NCBI GenBank assembly: GCA_012521615.1
Contig: JAAYMA010000038.1
Location: 1 to 42,282 of the forward strand
Origin: Clostridiaceae bacterium
Lineage (GTDB): Bacteria; Bacillota; Clostridia; DSM-8532
DNA length: 42,282 nt
Direction of reading: 5' to 3'
A program made the translations under genes and the position numbers. Below the pieces are notes generated by a model that saw nothing but the letters and a program-made list of their open reading frames with translations, ran no database searches and was not told the origin of the DNA. Below, piece after piece: positions 35,628 through 42,282 of this stretch. Positions within the stretch are counted from its first letter, which is position 1. Each line of letters starts with the position of its first letter.

Positions 35628-36929
35628 TTGAAAATTGCTGTAATCGGCGCAGGTCTGACAGGTCTGACTGCCGGATATTGTCTTGCAAAAGCGGGGCATA
35701 CTGTGGACGTTTTTGAAGAAAGCGAATATATCGGCGGACTTGCCTCTGCCGTTGAAGCAGGTAATGGAAACCTGGACAGATTTTATCACCATGTTTTTGT
35801 CAGCGACACATACCTGCTGGACCTGACCCGGGAACTTGGTATAGAAAATAAAATCAAATGGTATGAACCTAAAAATGCAATTTTTATTGATAACCGCATC
35901 TACCCTTTTACCTCACCCATTGACCTTCTGCGTTTCAAGCCCGTTGATTTTTTGTCAAGAATACGCATGGGTTTGTTGGTTTTAAGCGCAAAATTTATCA
36001 GAGACTATAAATCTTTTGAAAGTGTTACTGCAAAAGACTGGATTGTTACACGGGCCGGCAATGAATGCTACGAAAAAATATGGGGTCCGCTTCTCTCATC
36101 CAAATTTGATGTTGATGCAGACAGCATCTCAGGAACATGGATCTGGAATAAACTCAAGTTAAGAGGCTCATCAAGAGGGAAAAACATTTCCAAAGAACGA
36201 CTGGGTTATATGGACGAAGGCTTCATTGTCCTTGCCGACAAATTGGCGGATAAAATAAGGGAATATTCAGGCAGCATTAAACTGAGCGAACCTGTAAATA
36301 ATCTTAAAAGAAATGCTTCAGAAAATTGGGAAGTTTCGACCCCAAAAGGATCATACGAATATGACAAGGTACTGTTTACTGCAGCACCCCAACTGCTGGT
36401 AGATATCTGTCCTGAATTTTCTGATGAATATAAAAGGAAGCTCAGAGGTCTGAAGTATAAATCCAATATCTGTTTAATACTTGAATTGAATAAACCTTTA
36501 TCGCCCTATTACTGGATTACTGTTTCAGAAAAAAATATTCCTTTCGTGCTTATTATTGAACATACAAACTTAACAGGTATAAAAAACTACGGATCAAACA
36601 TTGTTTATCTTTCAAGGTATATTGATCCCGGAAGTTCTTTGTATAATATATCTGATGAAAGAATTATCAAACACTTTATAGAAGGACTTAAGAAAGTCTT
36701 TCCGGACTTCAGGGAAGAATACATAAAAAATACAAGATTGAACAAAGCAAGATTTGCACAACCTGTGATAACATTAAATTATCAGGACAAAATTCCCGAT
36801 ATTGCAACACCTGAACAGGGGCTGTACCTTGCCTCTATGGCCCAGATTCATCCTGAGGACAGGGGGCTTAATTATTCAGTCAGACTTGCAAAAACCGCAT
36901 CATCTCTGATGCTTAAAGGAGGTTTATAA
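35628..36929 (+). CDS. FAD-dependent amine-oxidase-fold oxidoreductase
   Basis: The N-terminus MKIAVIGAGLTGLTAGYCLAK is a Rossmann dinucleotide-binding motif and is followed by EESEYIGGLAS, as in amine oxidase, protoporphyrinogen oxidase and phytoene desaturase-like flavoproteins. The C-terminal half has GLYLASMAQIHPEDRGLNYSV near residues 403-423, the usual second FAD contact. The reaction is not known. It lies in the glycosylation operon between GtrA and GT2, so its substrate could be a sugar nucleotide or the lipid carrier. The start is TTG at 35628 with GAAGGTGA six bases before; the ATG at 35613 has no site. Confidence 0.82.
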   Translation: MKIAVIGAGLTGLTAGYCLAKAGHTVDVFEESEYIGGLASAVEAGNGNLDRFYHHVFVSDTYLLDLTRELGIENKIKWYEPKNAIFIDNRIYPFTSPIDLLRFKPVDFLSRIRMGLLVLSAKFIRDYKSFESVTAKDWIVTRAGNECYEKIWGPLLSSKFDVDADSISGTWIWNKLKLRGSSRGKNISKERLGYMDEGFIVLADKLADKIREYSGSIKLSEPVNNLKRNASENWEVSTPKGSYEYDKVLFTAAPQLLVDICPEFSDEYKRKLRGLKYKSNICLILELNKPLSPYYWITVSEKNIPFVLIIEHTNLTGIKNYGSNIVYLSRYIDPGSSLYNISDERIIKHFIEGLKKVFPDFREEYIKNTRLNKARFAQPVITLNYQDKIPDIATPEQGLYLASMAQIHPEDRGLNYSVRLAKTASSLMLKGGL

Positions 36930-37903
36930 TGGAAAGGGTACTTTTATCGGTTATTGTTCCAATGTACAACGAGGAAGAAGTTATTCCCGAAACCTATAAA
37001 CGTCTTAAAAAGGTATTGGATGGTCTTAAAGAAACATACGAGATTATTTTTATCAATGACGGAAGCCGTGATAAAACAAGAGAAATGCTGCTTGAAATAT
37101 GTGAAAAGGATCAAACTGTCAAGCTCATAGATTTTGCCCGTAATTTCGGCCACCAGATTGCCATAACTGCCGGCATGGATTATGCAGCAGGTCAATGCAT
37201 GGTCATAATTGACGGCGACTTACAGGATCCGCCCGAGCTCATACCTGAGATGATTGAACTTTGGCGGCAGGGCTATGATGTCGTATATGGCAAAAGAAAA
37301 GCCCGTCAGGGCGAAACTTTCTTTAAAAAATTCACAGCTAAAGTCTTTTACAGAATCTTAAGAGCTTTGACTGATATAAATATTCCGGTGGATACCGGGG
37401 ATTTCAGACTTATAGACAGAAAAGTCAGTGAGGCTCTGAAGCAGCTTCCTGAAAGAAACAGATACGTTCGCGGTCTTATGAGCTGGGTAGGCTTCAAACA
37501 AACTGCCATTGAGTTTGAAAGAGACGAACGCTTTGCCGGAGAGACAAAATACCCGCTGAAGAAAATGCTTAAACTGGCCATGGACGGCATAATGTCTTTT
37601 TCCTACAAGCCTTTGAAGCTGGCATCATGGATTGGCTCTGTTCTTTCCATGTTCAGTTTTCTGTATCTCATTATAGTTTTAATTCAAAAGCTGATATTCC
37701 CCCATTCAACCCAATCCGGATGGGCTTCCCTGATTGCCGTCAGCCTCTTTTTCAATGGTATAACCCTGCTCATGTTAGGCATAATCGGTGAGTATATCGG
37801 ACGTATATATGACGAGGCAAAGGGTCGCCCCCTATATATAATCAGCCAACTGAAAAATATGGAGGACAGAACCGGGCCTCGTTTCAAAACTAATAAGGAT
37901 TAA
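36929..37903 (+). CDS. GT2 polyprenyl-phosphate glycosyltransferase (GtrB/DPM1-like)
   Basis: The 324-residue protein starts with a GT-A domain: VIVPMYNEEEVI, INDGSRDKT near 43-51 and DGDLQDPPE near 94-102 contain the nucleotide-sugar and metal-binding aspartates. Two C-terminal hydrophobic helices (about 230-255 and 265-290) match GtrB and polyprenyl-phosphate mannose synthases. It would load a sugar from UDP or GDP onto a polyprenyl phosphate on the inner face. The ATG overlaps the stop of the FAD gene in TAATG with GGAGG upstream. Its stop overlaps the end of the convergent reductase gene by four bases. Confidence 0.9.
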   Translation: MERVLLSVIVPMYNEEEVIPETYKRLKKVLDGLKETYEIIFINDGSRDKTREMLLEICEKDQTVKLIDFARNFGHQIAITAGMDYAAGQCMVIIDGDLQDPPELIPEMIELWRQGYDVVYGKRKARQGETFFKKFTAKVFYRILRALTDINIPVDTGDFRLIDRKVSEALKQLPERNRYVRGLMSWVGFKQTAIEFERDERFAGETKYPLKKMLKLAMDGIMSFSYKPLKLASWIGSVLSMFSFLYLIIVLIQKLIFPHSTQSGWASLIAVSLFFNGITLLMLGIIGEYIGRIYDEAKGRPLYIISQLKNMEDRTGPRFKTNKD

Positions 37904-38970
37904 AACAAAACATCACTAGACAGTATTCCGCTTTTCATAACGAGCTTTCGTAAAGTTTTATTGTACATGACAATACTTTTGGCCTGTTTCAGCCAGATAT
38001 TACGGGCAATTGATCTTGCCCGTTTTTTATACCTTTGTTGAAATCCTTCAATTCCTTCATTCAAACTTTGAGCAAGGGCATATGAACTTTTAAATGCATA
38101 GCTTAACCCTTCTGCCGAGCTGGGGCTTATAAAACAGCCCGCCTCACCTATAAGGGCGGCATGATCATTGCCTGTTACCAGATCATTTTTCTTAGGTCTT
38201 ATTATGTAAGCCCCTTCTCTTTTCTGGCAGTTCTCAAATTTTAATCCATATTCCTTCAGCTTATGTTTCAATAATTCAAATTTTTCCTTTGCATCCCTTT
38301 CAGGATCCAAAGCAGATCCTATAATCAGTTTTCCGTTCTTGGAGATTGTCCACGAGTAAAAATCTGTAATCTGACTATCAAATATGGCATAATAATGAGG
38401 TGTTGTTTCTTCAGTTTCATACCATTCCTGTATTGCAATATATTTTCTTACCGGTCTGCGTTTTTCTCCATATATCTGTTGCCGCACTTTGGACCATGCG
38501 CCATCTGCTCCGACAATTACTTTTGCTTTTTCGGTATATATCCGGTTTTTGAAAATAAAAGCAATTTCATAGCCATCCCTGAATTCGCTAAGAGCAGTAA
38601 ATCTGCACCCCATTGCCATATCAACATTGCCGGGCACCAGTGATATCAGCCATTCATCAAAACGTTTCCTGTCCATATTGAAGTAAAAGCGCTGGTAATA
38701 ACGCTCCAAAGAATTATCAAAATCTATTGTCCTGACCAAAAATAACTGCGGATCTACAAGCACATCAATTGGAACTGCAAGCCCCATTCTGCCTAACATC
38801 TGCTGAGCATCAGGTGCAAGAAGTCCACCACAGCATTTAGTTCTTTTCTCGTCTTCCCCGTCCACCAAATCTCTCCTGTCCAGAAGCAATACTTTATAGT
38901 TTCTGTCAAGTAAGCGGGCAAGATTGGCTCCTGCCGGACCGCCGCCTATAATTGCTATATCATAGGACAT
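37900..38970 (-). CDS. Geranylgeranyl reductase-family flavoprotein
   Basis: The N-terminal FAD motif DIAIIGGGPAGANLARLL (residues 4-21) and a KCCGGLLAPDAQQML segment near residues 45-59 are typical of the geranylgeranyl reductase family. An ADGAWSKVRQ motif near residue 154 and a GEAGCFISPSSAEGLSYA motif near 272-289 complete the fold. Members reduce isoprenoid double bonds, in archaeal lipids, chlorophyll, menaquinone or dolichol. The substrate here is unknown. It is convergent with the glycosylation operon and has its own GGAGAA site, so it is not in that operon. Confidence 0.85.
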   Translation of the reverse strand: MSYDIAIIGGGPAGANLARLLDRNYKVLLLDRRDLVDGEDEKRTKCCGGLLAPDAQQMLGRMGLAVPIDVLVDPQLFLVRTIDFDNSLERYYQRFYFNMDRKRFDEWLISLVPGNVDMAMGCRFTALSEFRDGYEIAFIFKNRIYTEKAKVIVGADGAWSKVRQQIYGEKRRPVRKYIAIQEWYETEETTPHYYAIFDSQITDFYSWTISKNGKLIIGSALDPERDAKEKFELLKHKLKEYGLKFENCQKREGAYIIRPKKNDLVTGNDHAALIGEAGCFISPSSAEGLSYAFKSSYALAQSLNEGIEGFQQRYKKRARSIARNIWLKQAKSIVMYNKTLRKLVMKSGILSSDVLF

Positions 38971-39059
38971 AGTTTATTTCTCCTGTTTAAAAACTTTAAT
39001 TTATTGGTATGAATATTTTATCACAACTTTTTCTAATTTTACATCACTTTAGTTAATAA

Positions 39060-39088
39060 TTGATTTAAAAATGGTATTATGCTAAAAT
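39060..39088 (+). promoter_or_regulatory. Promoter of the rubrerythrin gene
   Basis: TTGATT (39060-39065), 17 bp, TAAAAT (39083-39088), about 40 bases upstream of the start codon. No PerR-like inverted repeat was noticed. Confidence 0.55.
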
Positions 39089-39127
39089 TGTAACCGTACA
39101 AAATTATCCAAGAGGGGGTTGTTAAAT

Positions 39128-39721
39128 ATGAAAAGTTTAAAAGGAACCAGAACCGCTAAAAATCTTCTGCAATCATTTGCAGGCGAATCTCAGGCACGTA
39201 ATCGCTATACATATTATGCCTCTGTAGCTGATAAGGAAGGCTATAAACAAATCAGAAACATATTCATTGAAACAGCCGACAACGAAAAAGAGCATGCCAA
39301 GAGATTCTGGAAGTTTTTATTGGAAGGTTTGGACGACGAACTTCCTGCTTCTTTGGAAATTCAGGCTGAATTCCCCATCATGCAGGGAACTACCCTTGAT
39401 AACCTGAAAGCTGCTGCAAGCGGAGAAAACGAAGAGTGGGCAAAAATGTATCCTGAATTTGCAGATATTGCTGACGAGGAAGGTTTCCCTGAAATTGCAG
39501 AAGTTTTCAGAAGAATTGCAGATGCCGAAAAAAGACATGAAATTCGTTTCCTGAAACTTGCTGAGAATGTTGCAAATGGAACAGTCTTTAAAAAGCCTGA
39601 AAAGACTTTATGGAAATGTAACAACTGCGGATACGTTCATGAAGGTGACGCTGCACCTGAAAAATGTCCTGCATGCGCGCATTCACAAGCCTACTTTGAA
39701 GTCTTCAAAGAAACCTATTAA
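39128..39721 (+). CDS. rbr: Rubrerythrin
   Basis: A 197-residue non-haem iron protein. Residues 1-150 are the four-helix diiron domain, with Glu ligands in AGESQARNRY and in NEKEHAKRFW, and the second pair in ADEEGFPEIAEVFRRIADAEKRHE. The last ~40 residues are a rubredoxin-like domain, with CNNCGYVHEGD and PEKCPACAH binding one iron. It reduces hydrogen peroxide with electrons from rubredoxin or NADH rubredoxin oxidoreductase, part of oxygen defence in anaerobes. I use ATG at 39128 behind GAGGGGG; the in-frame TTG at 39119 adds three residues. Confidence 0.96.
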   Translation: MKSLKGTRTAKNLLQSFAGESQARNRYTYYASVADKEGYKQIRNIFIETADNEKEHAKRFWKFLLEGLDDELPASLEIQAEFPIMQGTTLDNLKAAASGENEEWAKMYPEFADIADEEGFPEIAEVFRRIADAEKRHEIRFLKLAENVANGTVFKKPEKTLWKCNNCGYVHEGDAAPEKCPACAHSQAYFEVFKETY

Positions 39722-39757
39722 TACATTTAAAAAATCCTTTCACCTTTTAAAATTGAA

Positions 39758-39790
39758 GAAAGCTGGATCAGATCGATCCAGCTTTTCTTA
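39758..39790 (+). terminator. Terminator of the rubrerythrin gene
   Basis: AAGCTGGATC pairs perfectly with GATCCAGCTT over a 5-nt loop, followed by TTCTTATATC, about 40 bases past the stop codon. Confidence 0.75.
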
Positions 39791-39857
39791 TATCATATAT
39801 AAATTTCTGTCCCTGATAGAAGTTTATATAAATGGTGTTTATAAAGTTTATCTAAAT

Positions 39858-40847
39858 CTATACAGATTTTTCTTCCTGATATGAATAGATTTCTGAAGCT
39901 TCTGCGATATTTTTCCCTTTAATATTCATAATCAGAATGATAGAGATAATTAAAACAACAGTAACCGCAAGTCCGCCTTCAAGACCAAAGCTTCCCCCAT
40001 TTATCAGCTCAGCGCCTGAATTTAACTTAAATGAAAAAAGTGAGACTTGTGATTTTGCTCCACTTACACTGATGCCAAATATATTACCCTGAGCAAAATT
40101 CCACATTGAATGAATGGCGCATATGCCCCAGATGCTGTTCATTTTTAGCATATAAACAGATGTGAAAAATCCAAACAAAAATAGATTTAAAACTGCCAAA
40201 GGTGAAATCCCAAAATTAAAAATATGTAATATTGAAAAAATAATCGAGTTGGATATTACTGCAAGCAAAACAGAATGACGATTTGCAACCGAAACCATAA
40301 AATAACCTTTTGTAAGGACTTCTTCTGCCATTCCCTGTATTATAAAACCTATGAAAAAAGCAATTAAAAGTCCTAATCCATTTCCGAGAACAAACCCATT
40401 ATATTTAACCGTACCGCTTATAAAAGCCAAAAGTACCGCTGAAGCAAACATGACAAATCCGATCAAAAGACCTTTAAGATAATCGGTAAAAGCATTTTTT
40501 CTGACAAAGCCCATGGAATATAAACTTCTTTTTTCTATATACCTGCAGTAGATAATTACCACAATAGTTATAATCCCGAAGGCAAACAAAGATGGAAGCA
40601 TTAAATTTGACATCAATTCATCATAAACCACTGTAAATTCAATACCATCGCCAAAATGCCCATCGCTTCCGATTACTTTAAATACACTCCAAAATATGGC
40701 GTATATTGTCAGTGGTATTGCCTGCAGTATGTTGGAAACAATAAAGATTGCCAAAAAGATAAAAATCTGAACTACTAATCCCGGCTTGAATTTGGCATTT
40801 TGAGCCTCCGCCAGTATTTTAGGTCTCTTTTTAAAAACTTCAAACAT
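39858..40847 (-). CDS. CPBP family intramembrane protease homologue
   Basis: The 329-residue protein has about eight helices and the CPBP (Abi/Rce1-type) motifs: a Glu-Glu pair at 175-176 in AEEVLTKGYF, a histidine in SILHIFNFG and another in IHSMWNFAQGNIFG. The usual first motif is EExxxR; here the basic residue is lysine (EEVLTK), a conservative change. Some CPBP proteins are proteases and others are only scaffold- or bacteriocin-linked proteins, so activity is inferred. The start is ATG at 40847 (TTG at 40856 is too close to the GAGGA site). Confidence 0.85.
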   Translation of the reverse strand: MFEVFKKRPKILAEAQNAKFKPGLVVQIFIFLAIFIVSNILQAIPLTIYAIFWSVFKVIGSDGHFGDGIEFTVVYDELMSNLMLPSLFAFGIITIVVIIYCRYIEKRSLYSMGFVRKNAFTDYLKGLLIGFVMFASAVLLAFISGTVKYNGFVLGNGLGLLIAFFIGFIIQGMAEEVLTKGYFMVSVANRHSVLLAVISNSIIFSILHIFNFGISPLAVLNLFLFGFFTSVYMLKMNSIWGICAIHSMWNFAQGNIFGISVSGAKSQVSLFSFKLNSGAELINGGSFGLEGGLAVTVVLIISIILIMNIKGKNIAEASEIYSYQEEKSV

Positions 40848-40956
40848 AATCTTCAATCCTCTTTTCCGATTATTTTAAAAATTTTGGTTATTATAAATAT
40901 ATATATCACATTTAAATATAAAATTAGAACAGTTATAATTGAAAAATCTGCAGGCA

Positions 40957-40988
40957 TAAAAAAACGATACACCTCTCGGTGCATCGTT
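40957..40988 (-). terminator. Terminator of tRNA-Tyr
   Basis: AACGATGCACC pairs with GGTGTATCGTT over four bases (GAGA), followed by seven Ts on the minus strand, directly after the tRNA. Confidence 0.8.
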
Positions 40989-40989
40989 C

Positions 40990-41075
40990 TGGTGGGAGAA
41001 GGTGGATTCGAACCACCGAAGTCGATAGACAACAGATTTACAGTCTGCCCCCTTTGGCCACTTGGGTATTCTCCC
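40990..41075 (-). tRNA. tRNA-Tyr (anticodon GTA)
   Basis: The 86-nt gene has a 7-bp acceptor stem GGGAGAA/TTCTCCC, discriminator A and an encoded CCA. The anticodon loop reads CTGTAAATC with GTA. A long variable arm and a GGTTCGAATCC T-loop follow, as in bacterial class II tRNA-Tyr. Confidence 0.96.
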
Positions 41076-41117
41076 ATATTCATTTATTGATGAGGGTTCT
41101 CGCGAACCGCAAATACT

Positions 41118-41147
41118 ATATTACATGAGGACCATATCATTTGTCAA
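41118..41147 (-). promoter_or_regulatory. Promoter of tRNA-Tyr
   Basis: A perfect TTGACA (41142-41147), 18 bp, TAATAT (41118-41123) on the minus strand, about 40 bases before the tRNA. Confidence 0.7.
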
Positions 41148-41374
41148 CCCTTATTTTAAAATTTATTTTTCTTCAGGACAAAAGTTCATTTGCTACCCTG
41201 TAATGATACTGAAAAATGTACCTTTTTCGCATGATACGGTTCCATTAGTAATTATCTTATAAAACTTTTCTGCCTTTGCTGTTATTCTTAATATTGTTCT
41301 TTGCCTGACCACATCAGTATTTTTATTTAAAATTTCATTCTTGTCATCCTTAGTGACAGCCTCTGATTTATAAA
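41148..41374. other. Intergenic stretch with no supported gene
   Basis: No binding site followed by a start codon and no repeat was seen. One minus-strand frame without stops (41193-41374) lacks a start codon and runs into the terminator of the neighbouring gene. Confidence 0.5.
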
Positions 41375-41420
41375 TAAAAAAGCCCGAAATAATGTAAATA
41401 CATTACTTAAAGGCTTTTTT
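41375..41420 (-). terminator. Terminator of the truncated exported protein gene
   Basis: A long stem of AAAAAAGCC and AAGTAATGT pairs with ACATTATTT and GGGCTTTTTT over a 4-nt loop, with T runs on both flanks. It lies about 35 bases past the stop codon at 41457. Confidence 0.75.
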
Positions 41421-41456
41421 ACAGAAATCTCCGATCAGTATTGAACTTATGTTTCC

Positions 41457-42156
41457 CTACACTTTTTCTCCGTTAACAAAAACATCACCCTTTTGGTCTG
41501 CGCTGATTTCCAAATGATCTCCAGCAAGATCAAGGGCCACTACAACGGTATTCCTCTTATTGACTGCATCTTCCTTTGCTGGAATATCAGAGACTTTTAA
41601 TTCGTCAATCTTTACTTCTCCTTTATCATTGGCTACAACTTCATATATGCTGTCATTGTGACTAAATGCCACCTTTACTGCAAAGCTTTGCTCGTTAAGT
41701 CTTAGTTTATGTAATTCGTCTTTACCACTTCCGGTGATGGCTGGATTTACCTGACTTTTCACCTGATTATCCCCTGACATGTCAGCCGGGTTACCGGTGT
41801 CAACTGTATTCGTAGCTGTTACACTTCTTTTCTGGGTACATACATTCTCCTGTCCATTAATGTCATCTGCAATAGCAGTGCTTCTGCTGTTGTCGGCTAC
41901 GGCTAAGGTTAGCAGCTGCATATTTTCATTTACTTGTTCTACAATCTTTTCATAAGTCAGATTTCCGGTTGCCTCAAACTGCACATCTGCTGTGATTATA
42001 CTATTTTTGCTTAACATGTTATTCTCACTATCAAAGTCAACATTATTCTTAGCTATTCCTTCCACGATTTGAGAGTTGTCATTTAATTGACAGGACTTTT
42101 GGCTTGCTTTGGCAAGGTCGCCCCCAAGGGCAACTGCAATAGCAGCCAGTTGAACA
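41457..42156 (-). pseudogene. Exported protein of unknown function, 5' end lost
   Basis: The frame is open from 41457 to the window edge. Near the candidate junction it reads VQLAAIAVALGGDLAKAS, the hydrophobic core and cleavage region of a signal peptide, but no ATG, GTG or TTG lies in frame upstream of it. The mature part (about 220 residues) is rich in Asn, Thr, Asp and Val and ends in a VFVNGEKV strand; I do not recognise the family. A GTG at 42065 would give 202 residues but has no ribosome site and would delete the signal. The best reading is that the start was removed by an insertion at about 42157. Confidence 0.5.
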
Positions 42157-42282
42157 GAGACAGTAAAAAATTTTGTGTATGATAAATGCGGAAATACTCT
42201 TTTCTGGGAATGATTATCAATAACAAGCAGAAAGGAGTATTTTTTTATGGGAACATTACCTAAGAATGTAGTTCGGGAAATA
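42157..42282 (+). mobile_element. Left end of a probable IS256-family insertion sequence
   Basis: The bases GAGACAGTAAAAAATTTTG at 42157-42175, followed by TGTATGATAAATG, have the look of an IS256-family terminal inverted repeat, in which a GAG...GTCAAA...TTGTGTA theme is common. A start codon with a strong AAGGAG site follows 90 bases inside it, the normal spacing for the transposase. Only the left end is in the window, so the other end and the target duplication cannot be seen. Confidence 0.45.
42247..42282 (+). CDS. Probable transposase, first 12 residues only
   Basis: ATG at 42247 follows AAGGAG by about ten bases, and the frame MGTLPKNVVREI runs to the right edge. The beginning resembles IS256-family transposases, many of which open with a short LPK..VREI-type sequence, but twelve residues prove little. 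Confidence 0.45.
   Translation, partial: MGTLPKNVVREI

Noticed and set aside
41193-41374. Minus-strand frame without stops that reads like a Lys/Glu-rich protein tail ending in SIITG
   Set aside because: No start codon or binding site, and a terminator precedes it; about 60 codons can stay open by chance in AT-rich DNA, though a gene remnant is possible.
1-42282. CRISPR arrays, prophage or plasmid modules, toxin-antitoxin or defence islands
   Set aside because: No regularly spaced repeats and no phage, plasmid or defence genes were seen; nearly every gene has a core-genome or metabolic match.

Overview
The window comes from an AT-rich, low-GC Gram-positive, endospore-forming anaerobe of the class Clostridia. 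Three things support this. It carries the forespore sigma operon spoIIAA-spoIIAB-sigF and the Firmicutes block hprK-murB-rapZ-yvcK-whiA. It carries oxygen-sensitive or anaerobic biochemistry (HydE and HydG for [FeFe]-hydrogenase, HemZ, rubrerythrin). Ribosome binding sites are strong GGAGG types, and several genes start with GTG or TTG. The genus is not fixed by what I can see.

Layout, left to right. Positions 1-423: 5' part of a zinc-ribbon membrane protein (minus). 558-2370: an ECF-transporter S component and a uridine-kinase-like P-loop protein behind a leader RNA with an intrinsic terminator. 2421-3935: an outward-facing metallophosphoesterase and a flavin reductase, then a perfect REP-like palindrome. 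4041-11110 (minus): recJ - rel - dtd - MBL hydrolase - hemZ, a stringent-response and housekeeping cluster. 11307-14666 (minus): rpsU, HIT protein, alaS. 14852-16024: an MFS permease. 16155-19362 (minus): hydrogenase maturation genes, with a small ACT-type regulator, then hydE and hydG, behind a leader with a terminator and a mutually exclusive 11-bp pairing. 19458-21776 (minus): a highly charged hypothetical protein, an HD-domain dNTPase and a 58-residue protein. 21907-23241 (plus): a DUF1015 protein. 23324-24855 (minus): sigF operon with a sigma-H type promoter. 24989-31530 (minus): whiA, yvcK, rapZ, murB, hprK, then thrC. 31966-37903 (plus): a five-gene membrane glycosylation operon (GT-C enzyme, PMT-like transferase with an extra N-terminal beta-rich domain, GtrA, FAD oxidoreductase, GT2 polyprenyl-phosphate glycosyltransferase). 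It converges on a geranylgeranyl-reductase-like flavoprotein. 39128-40847: rubrerythrin and a CPBP membrane protease homologue. 40990-41075: tRNA-Tyr. 41457 to the end: an exported protein that has lost its start, next to what looks like the left end of an IS256-type insertion element.

Most of the window is ordinary core genome. The parts that deserve attention are the structured leaders in front of the hydrogenase-maturation operon, the ECF transporter and the glycosylation operon; the glycosylation operon itself, with two FAD enzymes that could act on its lipid carrier; and the broken exported gene at the right edge. All family assignments rest on motifs read by eye from the sequence; no database search was possible.
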